A stretch of 64,000 bases of DNA from contig NZ_JAFCGY010000015.1 in NCBI RefSeq assembly GCF_016836705.1, forward strand, positions 1 through 64,000, in the 5' to 3' direction. The DNA is from Mesorhizobium caraganae. Its GTDB lineage: Bacteria; Pseudomonadota; Alphaproteobacteria; Rhizobiales; Rhizobiaceae. Below the pieces are notes generated by a model. It was not told the origin of the DNA. It saw only the letters and a list, made by a program, of their open reading frames with translations, and did not search any database. How positions within the stretch are numbered: position 1 is the stretch's first letter; each line of letters begins with the position of its first letter. This document shows, piece after piece, positions 54,739-63,031 of this stretch. The position numbers and the translations under genes are program-made.

Positions 54739-55743
54739 ATGAGGCTGGTCAGGCTGAGAGCGCCGGGCGGGTTGGACAAGCTCGACCTGGTCGAGGAGGA
54801 TCAGCCCCGGCCTGGGCCAGGTGAGGTGTTGGTCAGGATCCGCGCCTGCTCGCTCAACATGCGCGACGATTTCGCCGTGCAAGGCAAGGTGCCGCTCGCA
54901 GACGGCCGCGTGCCGCTGTCGGACGGCGCCGGCGAGGTGATTGCCGTCGGCGACGGTGTCGGTACTTTCAAATCCGGTGACAGCGTCGTCAGCACCTTCT
55001 ATCCCGGGTGGCTGGGCGGCGAGATGACATCAGAGACAAGACGCGACATTCCGGGAGACAGTTTCGACGGCTTCGCCAGCGAATATGTGTGCATGCCGGC
55101 GCAGGCCTTCACCAAGGCGCCGGCGGGCTATACGCATCTCGAGGCGGCAACGCTTACCTGCACGGGCGTTACCGCCTGGCGAGGCCTGGTGACATGCGGC
55201 AAGGTGAAGCCCGGCGACACGGTGCTGATCCTCGGCACCGGCAGCGTGTCGCTGTTTGCGCTGCAATTTGCCAAGGCTGCCGGCGCCCGGGTCATCGCCA
55301 CCTCGTCCAACGAAGAGAAGCTGGAGAGGCTCAAGTGGCTCGGGGCCGACAACGTCATCAACTACAAGGCGGTGCCCGACTGGGGCGGCAAGGCGAGGGA
55401 TTTGACGGACGGACGCGGTGTCGACCAGGTGATCGAGGTCGGCGGACCCGCGACACTGGCGCAGTCGATAGCCGCCTGCCGCACAGGCGGGCACATCGCG
55501 CTCGTCGGCGTGCTGACCGGCTTTGCGGCCGAGGTTTCGATCCCGGCGCTGTTTTCGAACCAGATCCGTATCAGCGGAATTTCCATCGGCAGCAGGGCCG
55601 ACCAGGAAGACATGATCCGGGCGATAGAGGTCAACCGCCTGAAGCCCGTCATCGACAGCAGCTTTCCGCTGCAGGACATCGCCGCTGCCTTCAGGCACTA
55701 CGAGACGCAAAAGCATTTCGGCAAGGTTTGCCTCGAAATTTGA
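54739..55743 (+). CDS. Zinc-free MDR-family NAD(P)-dependent oxidoreductase
   Basis: A 334-residue medium-chain dehydrogenase/reductase. The N-terminal GroES-like domain starts MRLVRLRAPGGLDKLDLVEE. The Rossmann domain has GDTVLILGTGSVSLFALQFA and IEVGGPATLAQSIAACRTGG. The usual catalytic-zinc Cys/His ligands are not in place (NMRDDFAVQGK in that region), so it is nearer quinone oxidoreductases than alcohol dehydrogenases. It is probably a reductase of quinones, enones or short carbonyls. GGAGAGACACA precedes the start. Confidence 0.85.
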   Translation: MRLVRLRAPGGLDKLDLVEEDQPRPGPGEVLVRIRACSLNMRDDFAVQGKVPLADGRVPLSDGAGEVIAVGDGVGTFKSGDSVVSTFYPGWLGGEMTSETRRDIPGDSFDGFASEYVCMPAQAFTKAPAGYTHLEAATLTCTGVTAWRGLVTCGKVKPGDTVLILGTGSVSLFALQFAKAAGARVIATSSNEEKLERLKWLGADNVINYKAVPDWGGKARDLTDGRGVDQVIEVGGPATLAQSIAACRTGGHIALVGVLTGFAAEVSIPALFSNQIRISGISIGSRADQEDMIRAIEVNRLKPVIDSSFPLQDIAAAFRHYETQKHFGKVCLEI

Positions 55744-55802
55744 CCATCGCATCCTGCCGCAACCCACCAGTCCCTGGTCGGACGGCGCATTCAGCACGTT
55801 GA

Positions 55803-55824
55803 TGTGACTGTGAGACTTGTCACA
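55803..55824. promoter_or_regulatory. Inverted repeat before the caspase gene
   Basis: TGTGAC (55803-55808) and GTCACA (55819-55824) form an inverted repeat with a ten-base spacer, in the 264-base gap between the MDR gene and the caspase gene. It recalls the GTCACA half-sites at 53134 and 53405 but with different spacing. No other gene or clear element is seen in the gap. Confidence 0.3.
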
Positions 55825-56007
55825 TACCCGCTCTTGAAGCGCGTGCTACTGCCACCACGGTCAATCAGCGCCGAAAGAAATCGCCTGCCATGGTCTGGCG
55901 GTGACGGGCCTTTCACTTTATCCTGTGGCAGGTTGCATACGATCAACGGGCCTTGATGCCGCAAGCGGTGTTCTCGTCGGCGTCAAGCAGCGGCCAGGGG
56001 TTTTGCC

Positions 56008-58557
56008 ATGCTCCGACTTTGCGGATTCATCGCGGCCTTCATCCTCGTCAGCCTCACGACCTTTGAGGCCTGCGCCGATCGAAGGGTCGCCCTCGTCATC
56101 GGCAATTCCGAATATCGTGACATCCCGGCACTCAAGAACCCGGCCAAGGATGCCGAGGACGTGTCGGCCACGTTCCGGCTCGCGGGCTTCGAGGTTTTCG
56201 TCGCCGAGAATCTCACCAAGCAGCAATTCGAAGGCCAGTTCCGGGACTACCTGTCCGCCGTCGACGGCGCTGATCTCGCCGTCGTCTACTATTCCGGGCA
56301 CGGCTTTCAGATCGGCGGCGAGAATTTCCTGATACCGGTCGACGCCTCGTTGAAAAAGGCCGCCGACATCGAGGTCCAGGCCATCAAGCTCAACGATGTG
56401 CTGGAGCAATTGCGCTCGAAGTCGAAGATCCAGGTGATCATCCTCGATGCCTGCCGCAACAACCCCTTCCCGCGCAACAATTACTGGCTGCGTGACCAGC
56501 TTGTCACCGCCGGCAACACCGGACTGGCGCAGGTGCGCAGCTCGCTCAACACGCTGATTGCCTTCGCCACCGAACCGGGCGCCGTCGCCTATGACGGCAG
56601 CGGCGACCTCAGCCCGTTTTCATCGGCATTTTCACGCCGCGCGCTTGCGCCGAACCAGGAGATCCGCACGGTCATGTCGGCGGTGCGCCGCGATGTCGTG
56701 CAGGCCACCAACGGCATGCAGGTGCCTTGGGAAAATTCCTCGCTGATCGACGACGTGGTGCTGGTACGCCGCAGCAACCGGCCCTCGCTGCCGCCAGTGC
56801 TGGAGAAGGTGGTGCTGTCGGGGGTCGGCCCTGTCGCTCTCGGCCTGCCGGAGCCGCTCGATGTCGATGGCGGCGCTGTCAGCGTCAGCATCGAAAGGCC
56901 ACCGGCAATGGGCCGGCTTATGCTGGACGGCAAGGACGTCGCGGTGGGCGAACCGATCGCAGGCAAGGACCTGCCGCGCCTGCAGATGGATGTCCCCAAG
57001 GGGGCCGCCACGCAGGACGAGGTGGATATGCTGGCCTATGCCACGCACGACAATTGGGGCGGCGGAAGCCAGGGAATATTGGTGTTCCGCGTCAAGAGCG
57101 GCGAAGGCGCCGCCGGCCAGCAGATCATGGCTTCGCTCGAGGCCGAGCAGAAGCAGCAGGTGCTGGAGCGTGGCATCCACATCACCGGTGCCGCCGAAGC
57201 GATCGAGAACCGCAAACTCGATATTCCCGTCGGCGTCGGACCGGTGGCGCTCAATCTGGATTTCCCGACCGACGATCCGGCCGTCAGCCTGAAGGTCTCG
57301 GGGTATCCGGCAACGGGGACGTTGTCGCTGCCGGATCGGACGCTGTCGCCGCAATCGAGCCTGTTGGCGGGTGAAGTCGACCACCTTCGTTACGAGCCGC
57401 AGATCGGCGCCGGAGCGCCGGTCGTGGTGGGTTTTGAAATCCGCGCCGACAGCAATTCGTCGAAGCCCGCGACGATGAAGCTGTCGCCGACGGTCGACGC
57501 TTGCGATACCGCCGCCGGCGAGCCTCTCGACCTGCAAGGAGTGGTGCCCGGCCTGCTGCCGAACGAGATCGGCGCCGGTGCTGTTGCGGCCTGCGAGGCC
57601 GCGGTGAAAACCTATCCCGATGTCGCCCGCTTCCGCTACGAGCTCGGCCGCGCGCTGCTAGCTGCCGGCAAGGTCGCCGAGGCCAAGACAGCGATCGAGG
57701 ACGCCGCCAAGAAGGGGCATGTGCGCGCTGTCTTCGAACTCGGCTATCTCAACGCAACAGGGACCGGAACGCCCATCGACCGTACCCAGGCCAACGCTCT
57801 CTACAAGGCTGCCGCCGACAAGGGCGATCCCTACGGAATGACCTCGTGGGGCCGCGCTTTGTTCAATGGATACGGCGTCAACCGCGATACGGCCAAGGGC
57901 CTGGACCTGCTGCTCAAGGCGGCGGCCATGGGGCACACCTATGCCATGAACGATCTGGCCGCGATCTTCACCGAGGGCCGCAATGGGGTGCCTGCCGATC
58001 CGGCCCGCGCCGTCGCCTTCCTGCAAGCGGGCGTGCAGCGCCAGGACATGTATTCGATGAACCTGCTCGGCCGCAATTACCTCGCCGGCCAGGGCATCGA
58101 CAAGGATCCGAAGACGGCGCAGGCGTTGTTCCAGCAGGCCACCGATCTTGGCCAACCCTACGCTCCCGGCAGTCTCGCCCGCATGTACAGGGATGGCGTC
58201 GGCGTGCGCCAGGACCCGGCGGAAGCGCAAAGGCTGTTCGAACTGGCAACCGCGCGCGGCGATCCGTCCAGCGCCTATGATCGCGCGGCGCTCGAAATGG
58301 CGAAAGGCGACAAGGCCGATCAGGCTGTCGCGGTGCGTTTCCTCGCCTTCGCCGTCGCGCTCGACCTGCGCAAGGAGCTTCCGGACGCCAAAAAGGGCCT
58401 GGCGCAGTTCGGGACGAAGCCAAAAACGGCGGCCCTGGACGCGCTGCGTCAAGAGCTCAAGTCGAAGACCCTGCCGTCCGGTTCGCTGGACACGCAACTG
58501 GTCAAAGCGGCCCGGGGGGTCTGGGAAGAAGCCAATCCGCGTCGGGACTTGTTTTGA
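56008..58557 (+). CDS. Secreted caspase-family protease with Sel1/TPR repeats
   Basis: An 849-residue protein. Residues 1-23 form a signal peptide (ending EACA). A p20-like caspase domain (about 25-260) follows, with the catalytic His98 in VVYYSGHGF and Cys149 in IILDACRNNPFP, the metacaspase/orthocaspase dyad. A beta-rich middle region (about 270-500) contains two related units beginning VLSGVGPVALGLPEPLD and IPVGVGPVALNLDFPTD. The C-terminal part (about 550-800) has Sel1-type repeats (AVFELGYLNATGTGTPIDRT, YGMTSWGRALFNGYGVNRDT, GRNYLAGQGIDKDPKTAQAL, ARMYRDGVGVRQDPAEAQRL). It is likely a periplasmic protease or signalling scaffold that binds partners through the repeats. The next gene begins three bases later. 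Confidence 0.88.
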   Translation: MLRLCGFIAAFILVSLTTFEACADRRVALVIGNSEYRDIPALKNPAKDAEDVSATFRLAGFEVFVAENLTKQQFEGQFRDYLSAVDGADLAVVYYSGHGFQIGGENFLIPVDASLKKAADIEVQAIKLNDVLEQLRSKSKIQVIILDACRNNPFPRNNYWLRDQLVTAGNTGLAQVRSSLNTLIAFATEPGAVAYDGSGDLSPFSSAFSRRALAPNQEIRTVMSAVRRDVVQATNGMQVPWENSSLIDDVVLVRRSNRPSLPPVLEKVVLSGVGPVALGLPEPLDVDGGAVSVSIERPPAMGRLMLDGKDVAVGEPIAGKDLPRLQMDVPKGAATQDEVDMLAYATHDNWGGGSQGILVFRVKSGEGAAGQQIMASLEAEQKQQVLERGIHITGAAEAIENRKLDIPVGVGPVALNLDFPTDDPAVSLKVSGYPATGTLSLPDRTLSPQSSLLAGEVDHLRYEPQIGAGAPVVVGFEIRADSNSSKPATMKLSPTVDACDTAAGEPLDLQGVVPGLLPNEIGAGAVAACEAAVKTYPDVARFRYELGRALLAAGKVAEAKTAIEDAAKKGHVRAVFELGYLNATGTGTPIDRTQANALYKAAADKGDPYGMTSWGRALFNGYGVNRDTAKGLDLLLKAAAMGHTYAMNDLAAIFTEGRNGVPADPARAVAFLQAGVQRQDMYSMNLLGRNYLAGQGIDKDPKTAQALFQQATDLGQPYAPGSLARMYRDGVGVRQDPAEAQRLFELATARGDPSSAYDRAALEMAKGDKADQAVAVRFLAFAVALDLRKELPDAKKGLAQFGTKPKTAALDALRQELKSKTLPSGSLDTQLVKAARGVWEEANPRRDLF

Positions 58558-58560
58558 ACA

Positions 58561-58875
58561 ATGGAGGCCATGGTGGGCAAGGCATTCAAGCAGGCATTCA
58601 TCGGGACAATTTTCTCCGGCGTTCTGGCCGGGCTCATGGGCTGCACCTCGGTGTCGCCGATGTTTGAGCCGGCGCCGCCGGTGGAACATCGCAAGGTGGT
58701 TCGCGTAGCGCCCCAGCCGAAGGTGGTCCGATACAAGAAGGCGACTACCGGCAAAGTGATCAAGCCGGCCGAGGAGGCTCCCCAAAAGCCGCCGGTTATT
58801 CCCGCTCTCGGCGGCGGCAGCGGTGGTGGCAGCGGTGGCGGCGGCGGCGGCGGTGGCGGCGGCGGCTGGGGATGA
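58561..58875 (+). CDS. Glycine-rich putative lipoprotein coupled to the caspase gene
   Basis: A 104-residue protein starting three bases after the caspase stop. Its N-terminus (about 1-28) ends in the lipobox LMGC with Cys28 as the lipidation site. The middle is proline/lysine-rich (PAPPVEHRKVVRVAPQPKVV), and the last 20 residues are almost pure glycine with serine, ending GGWG. Such tails are disordered and may contact peptidoglycan, the outer membrane or the caspase. The tight spacing implies it is made together with the caspase protein. No homologous family comes to mind. Confidence 0.65.
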   Translation: MEAMVGKAFKQAFIGTIFSGVLAGLMGCTSVSPMFEPAPPVEHRKVVRVAPQPKVVRYKKATTGKVIKPAEEAPQKPPVIPALGGGSGGGSGGGGGGGGGGGWG

Positions 58876-58952
58876 GATCGTCAACCAAAGGGCGGCGCGC
58901 GCTCGGCGGCCCCAAAGGGTCTTGCTGAATTCCGCATGAGCCTTGGACAGCG

Positions 58953-59228
58953 TCAAGCCGACGCCGTCCATCCACGTATCGCATTGGTTGGCCGGCGGAT
59001 AATTCGGCGCAGCGCGGCGCGGAAAACGTGGCCGACGAACGCTGCCAGTGCCGAGGCTACGACCGCCACCCGATCGTGTCTGCGAGCCGTCGATGCCCGA
59101 TGGGCCTGTTGCGTTTCGAGATAGCGAGCCAGCGCAATGTCGTGACGCGATGGTGCGCCAAGCTCCTGCCAGTCGCGCCCGGGGTTGTCATGCCAGATGG
59201 GCCATTCGGTCGAGCCAGGGTGATGCAC
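58953..59228 (-). CDS. Small basic protein, divergent from the fusion regulator
   Basis: A 91-residue protein. The GTG at 59228 is preceded by AGGAGG at five bases, the best start in the frame; the open frame extends to 59420 but would overlap the next gene's start. It reads MHHPGSTEWPIWHDNPGRDW, then an acidic-to-basic helical middle, a short hydrophobic stretch VAVVASALAAFVGHVFRAAL, and a basic end. One membrane-associated helix is possible. The family is unknown. The 171-base gap to 59400 would hold both promoters. Confidence 0.55.
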   Translation of the reverse strand: MHHPGSTEWPIWHDNPGRDWQELGAPSRHDIALARYLETQQAHRASTARRHDRVAVVASALAAFVGHVFRAALRRIIRRPTNAIRGWTASA

Positions 59229-59399
59229 GGTGTCCTCCTGCGAAAAGAGATCCAGTGCGGCCAATCTCCTCAAGCGTCGTGAGAAACGCGTGGGAATCAG
59301 CGTGATGGAATCGTGAAAAGCGCCTCGGCGACGGAATAATTGTTGAAATGGCGTGAGCTTGAGCGGATCGTCGTCATGCTGTGACCGTGGCGGGATCCG

Positions 59400-61490
59400 A
59401 TGACCGGACCTTATCTTCACCTGCTGGGTGGTTTCGACTTTGCCGGGGCCGCGGTTCCGGCCATCAGCCGCAAGGCGCGTGCGATGGTCGCCTATCTCGC
59501 ACTACAGTCGGGGCATTCGCAGTCGCGCGAGAAGCTGGCGACCCTGCTCTGGGGCATCAACGGCGAGGCGCAGGCGCGAATGAGCCTGCGGCAAGCGGTA
59601 TCGTCCGTCAGGAAGGCCATGCAGGCATGCGGCGGCGGCCGCTTCCTTACCGACGGCGACAGCGTCGCTCTGCATCTCGACGACCTTGATTTCGATGTCG
59701 CGCGGTTCGAGGCGCTGGTCGCCAGCCCGGCACCCGAAGACCTCGAACTGGCGCTCAATGTCTACCGTGGCGACCTGCTCGACGGCTTCGGCCTGAAGGC
59801 GGAGCCATTCGAGGACTGGCTGAGGATCGAACGCGAGCGGCTGCGGGCTTTGGCCGTCGCGGCACTCGACAGGCTGGTCGCGCATTATGCCGCGACGAAC
59901 GATCCTGCCGCATGCGTGCGCGTGGCGACGCGTCTGCTGGCCATGGAGCCGCTGAGAGAGGACGTCCACCGTGCCCTGATGCGCGCCTATGCGGCGCAAG
60001 GCAGGACCAATCTCGCGCTGAAGCAATACGAGCACTGCCGCACTGCGCTTCAACGCGATCTCAAGCTGCAGCCCGAGCCGGAGACGCGGCAATTGTTCGA
60101 GACGCTGCGCACACGCCGCACGATAGCGCAGGCACGGCCACCCACGACCGATTCGGATGACGCCACCGGCTTCAGCCAACAACCCGCGCGCCCCCCGACC
60201 CACTATGTCAAATCGGCCGGGATCAACATCGCTTATCAGGTGACCGGCGACGGGCCGGTCGACCTGATCCATGTTCCGGGATGGGTCTCCAACCTCGACC
60301 ATGCCTGGGCCTCGCCGCGGCTTTCGCACGTCCACCGGCGGCTCGGCACTTTCTCGCGCCTGATCCGCATGGACAAGCGCGGCACCGGGCTCTCGGACCG
60401 CAATGTCGGTCTGCCGACGCTGGAAGAGCGGATGGAAGATGTGCGGGCAGTGCTGGATGCGGTCGGCTCGAAGCGCACGGTGCTGTTGGGCACTTCCGAG
60501 GGCGGCCCGATGTGCATGCTGTTCGCGGCGACCTATCCCGAGCGCACCGCGGCACTCGTGCTCAATGGGGCCTACGCCCGCGGCAGCTGGTCCAAAGACT
60601 ATCCCTGGGCGAAGACAAGCGAGCAGGTGGAAGAAGATCTGGCGATCGTCGAGAGAGAATGGGGAGCGGCGGCGGATATGAGCAACGCGGCGCCCAGTCT
60701 GATGAGCGACACGTTCGAGACAGAATGGTTCGCCGCCTATCTCAGGAATTCCGCCTCGCCCGCCGACGCGATCGCGCTGTGGCGCTGGGGAACCGAAATC
60801 GATGTTCGCGACATTCTGCCTGCCATCCATGTTCCGACACTGATCATGCAGACGACCGGCGACGGCTGGGTGAAGCGGGAAGAAGGACGTTACCTGGCGA
60901 CGCATATCGAGGGCGCCAGATACGTCGAGCTCGCCGGCCGCGACCACGTGATCTGGGGCGAGAATTCCGATCGCCTTGTCGACGAAATCCAGGCTTTCGT
61001 CACCAGCGCGTTGCCGGCGGCTCCAGGCGAGCGGCTGCTGGTGTCGGTGCTGTCCCTCGATATGACGGGCTCGCCTTTCGGCATCGAGCCGGCCGAGCGG
61101 CACGCCGAGGCGCTCCATGGTGAATTCCTCGCGGCCGAAGGCAGAGAGATCAGCCGAGCGGACGGCAAGGTGCTCGCGGTGTTCCAGCGGCCAACACGGT
61201 CGATCCAGTGCGCGATCGCCATTCGCGATCGCTTGCGGCGATCCGGTGTCGAGGTCCGCTCGGCGGTGCATATCGGCGAGTGCGAGCAGCGCGGCTATCA
61301 ATTTTCCGGCGCAGCGATCGAGCTGTCGTTGCGGCTGCTGGGTCATGCGCAGCCGGGCGAAATCATCGCGTCACGCACGGTGCGCGATCTAGTGGTCGGG
61401 TCCGGCCTACGCTTCGATGAGCGTGGCGAAATGGCGGCAGCCGAGCTGCCCGGCGCGTTTCCGTTCTATTCGGTGGATGGTTCGGCCTGA
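59400..61490 (+). CDS. Fusion regulator: SARP/BTAD, alpha/beta hydrolase and cyclase-like domain
   Basis: A 696-residue cytoplasmic protein. Residues 1-95 are an OmpR-type winged helix (SRKARAMVAYLALQSGHSQS, RMSLRQAVSSVRKAM). Residues 97-245 are a bacterial transcriptional activation domain as in SARP/AfsR regulators (FEDWLRIERERLRALAVAAL, ALKQYEHCRTALQRDLKLQP). Residues 265-540 are an alpha/beta hydrolase with apparently intact triad Ser366 (GTSEGG), Asp488 and His516. Residues 545-696 resemble a class III adenylate cyclase (SAVHIGECEQRGYQFSGAAI, LRFDERGEMAAAELPGAFPF) but the metal and substrate loops look degenerate. It may sense a small ester or lactone through the hydrolase part and switch genes accordingly; that is inference. 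Confidence 0.82.
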   Translation: MTGPYLHLLGGFDFAGAAVPAISRKARAMVAYLALQSGHSQSREKLATLLWGINGEAQARMSLRQAVSSVRKAMQACGGGRFLTDGDSVALHLDDLDFDVARFEALVASPAPEDLELALNVYRGDLLDGFGLKAEPFEDWLRIERERLRALAVAALDRLVAHYAATNDPAACVRVATRLLAMEPLREDVHRALMRAYAAQGRTNLALKQYEHCRTALQRDLKLQPEPETRQLFETLRTRRTIAQARPPTTDSDDATGFSQQPARPPTHYVKSAGINIAYQVTGDGPVDLIHVPGWVSNLDHAWASPRLSHVHRRLGTFSRLIRMDKRGTGLSDRNVGLPTLEERMEDVRAVLDAVGSKRTVLLGTSEGGPMCMLFAATYPERTAALVLNGAYARGSWSKDYPWAKTSEQVEEDLAIVEREWGAAADMSNAAPSLMSDTFETEWFAAYLRNSASPADAIALWRWGTEIDVRDILPAIHVPTLIMQTTGDGWVKREEGRYLATHIEGARYVELAGRDHVIWGENSDRLVDEIQAFVTSALPAAPGERLLVSVLSLDMTGSPFGIEPAERHAEALHGEFLAAEGREISRADGKVLAVFQRPTRSIQCAIAIRDRLRRSGVEVRSAVHIGECEQRGYQFSGAAIELSLRLLGHAQPGEIIASRTVRDLVVGSGLRFDERGEMAAAELPGAFPFYSVDGSA

Positions 61491-61497
61491 GCGCTGA

Positions 61498-62136
61498 TCA
61501 CCTTTTCCCCGCCCCAAAGCGCAATCCGTCCATCAGCAGCTTGACCAGCCGGCGCGAGCGGTCGCGCCAGTCCTTGGTGTCGGGGGCCGAGTAGATGCCG
61601 CCGAGCGCGTGCAGCACGTCGGAAGCGTCGACGTCGCCGCGGATCGAGCCTTCGGCCGCGGCCGCCTCGACCAGCTGCCGCAAGGCCAGCGATACCCGGC
61701 CCGACAAGTCGGAAAACACGGCGGAATTGGTGTTGAACAGGATGCGCAGACTGGCCGCCAGGCCGCGCTTGGTGGCGATGTAGTCGACGAAGCGCTGCAT
61801 CCACTGTTCAAGCGCCATGTCGGCCGGATGGTGGCTGGCGAGGTCGTCGGCAGCCGCGCAGAGTGCTTCGACTTCGCGCCGATAGACCACCTCGACCAGA
61901 TGCTCGCGGGTCGGAAAATGCCGGTAGAGCGTGCCGATGCCGACACCCGCCTGGCGCGCGATCTCCTCCAGCGAAGCATCGACGCCCTGCTCGGCAAAAG
62001 CCGTCGCCGCCACCTCGACCAGCCGGTCGCGGTTGCGCTGCGCGTCGGCACGCAGCGGCTTTGGCGCTGTGGCTTCGCGCGCACCTTGGGCGGTGGCTGT
62101 CTGCTGGTCGTCCAATTTTTTCTCCACTGTCGACAT
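61498..62136 (-). CDS. TetR-family transcriptional repressor
   Basis: A 212-residue repressor with the TetR helix-turn-helix (DRLVEVAATAFAEQGVDASL, EEIARQAGVGIGTLYRHFPT) and an all-helical ligand domain. An unstructured N-terminal 30 residues precede the DNA-binding domain. It lies 7 bases after the fusion-regulator gene, convergent, and is divergent from the aldehyde oxidoreductase operon. The large palindrome at 62170-62200, 34 bases upstream of its start, is the probable operator for itself and that operon. Confidence 0.88.
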   Translation of the reverse strand: MSTVEKKLDDQQTATAQGAREATAPKPLRADAQRNRDRLVEVAATAFAEQGVDASLEEIARQAGVGIGTLYRHFPTREHLVEVVYRREVEALCAAADDLASHHPADMALEQWMQRFVDYIATKRGLAASLRILFNTNSAVFSDLSGRVSLALRQLVEAAAAEGSIRGDVDASDVLHALGGIYSAPDTKDWRDRSRRLVKLLMDGLRFGAGKR

Positions 62137-62169
62137 ATGGGGTCTTGAACCCCGAGGGGTAAGCTCCCA

Positions 62170-62200
62170 ACTAAATAAACGGAGGCGCCTCCGCTTTAGT
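62170..62200. promoter_or_regulatory. Palindromic TetR operator candidate
   Basis: The centre CGGAGGCGCCTCCG (62180-62193) is a perfect 14-base palindrome; outer arms ACTAAA and TTTAGT extend the symmetry to 31 bases with a small offset. It lies between the TetR gene and the oxidoreductase operon. This form (AAACGGAG-GC-CTCCG) is typical of TetR-family operators. Confidence 0.6.
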
Positions 62201-62308
62201 GGAGCAGTCTTATCATATAATCAGGGGAGCCGGTATGTCACGTCCCTCGAACTTGCCTACCAGAGTTTCCCCATCTCGCTGGAGAATGGCGGGGACGCCT
62301 GAGAGCGT

Positions 62309-62458
62309 AATCTCCCCCCTCGAGAGGGAGATGTCGCCGAAGGCGACAGAGGGGGTCGGTTCGACCGGGCGCGACCTCCTGCGGCAGATGAGGTTAGCGC
62401 TCCACGCGAGGCGACCCCCTCTGGCCGCTTCGCGGCCATCTCCCCCTCGAGGGGGGAG
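62309..62458. repeat. RIME-like inverted repeat pair
   Basis: CTCCCCCCTCGAGAGGGAGA through GAGGGGGTCG (62309-62357) and the inverted CGACCCCCTCTGGCCGCTTC through GAGGGGGGAG (62411-62458) flank about 50 unrelated bases. It lies in the 400-base gap between the TetR gene and the oxidoreductase operon; with the operator it accounts for most of that gap. Confidence 0.7.
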
Positions 62459-62536
62459 AATACGCCTACCCTTGCCCTCCCTCACCCAAGCCCCATTTCA
62501 ATCCCCTAGCGTCAAGCAACTGGAGCCAGACGCCTC

Positions 62537-63031
62537 ATGACCGACCAAACCACCTCCATCACCATCCCGATCCACCTCACCATCAACGGCCGCGATCACT
62601 CACTCAACGTCGAGCCGCGCGTCACGCTGCTCGACGCGCTGCGTGATCGCCTCGACCTGACCGGCACCAAGAAGGGCTGCGACCACGGCCAGTGCGGTGC
62701 TTGCACTGTGCATGTCGACGGCGAGCGCGTGCTTGCCTGCCTGACCCTGGCCGCGCAGGTCGAAGGCCGCGAAATCACCACCATCGAGGGGCTCGCCGGA
62801 GCCGACGGCACGCTCGACGCCGTGCAGGCGGCCTTTCTCGAGCAGGACGCCTTCCAATGCGGCTACTGCACGCCCGGACAGATCATGTCGGCGGTGGCCT
62901 GCATCCGCGAGGGCCATGCCGGCTCGGACGACGAGATCCGCGAATACATGGCCGGCAATCTCTGCCGCTGCGGCGCCTATCCGAACATCGTCGCCGCCGT
63001 GCGCCAAGCGGCCCTGGAGGTGGCATCATGA
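62537..63031 (+). CDS. 2Fe-2S subunit of a molybdenum aldehyde oxidoreductase (PaoA-like)
   Basis: A 164-residue iron-sulphur protein. The first cluster is held by CDHGQCGACTVHVDGERVLAC, a plant-ferredoxin-like pattern, and the second by CGYCTPGQ and CRCGAY, the pattern of the xanthine-oxidase family. There is no Tat leader before ITIPIHLTING, unlike periplasmic PaoA. It passes electrons from the molybdenum site to the FAD subunit, whose gene begins in the overlapping ATGA. Confidence 0.92.
   Translation: MTDQTTSITIPIHLTINGRDHSLNVEPRVTLLDALRDRLDLTGTKKGCDHGQCGACTVHVDGERVLACLTLAAQVEGREITTIEGLAGADGTLDAVQAAFLEQDAFQCGYCTPGQIMSAVACIREGHAGSDDEIREYMAGNLCRCGAYPNIVAAVRQAALEVAS

Noticed and set aside
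55803..55824. Possible CRP/FNR-type site TGTGA...TCACA before the caspase gene
   Set aside because: The half-sites are separated by 12 bases instead of 6, so it does not fit the CRP/FNR spacing; kept only as a generic inverted repeat.
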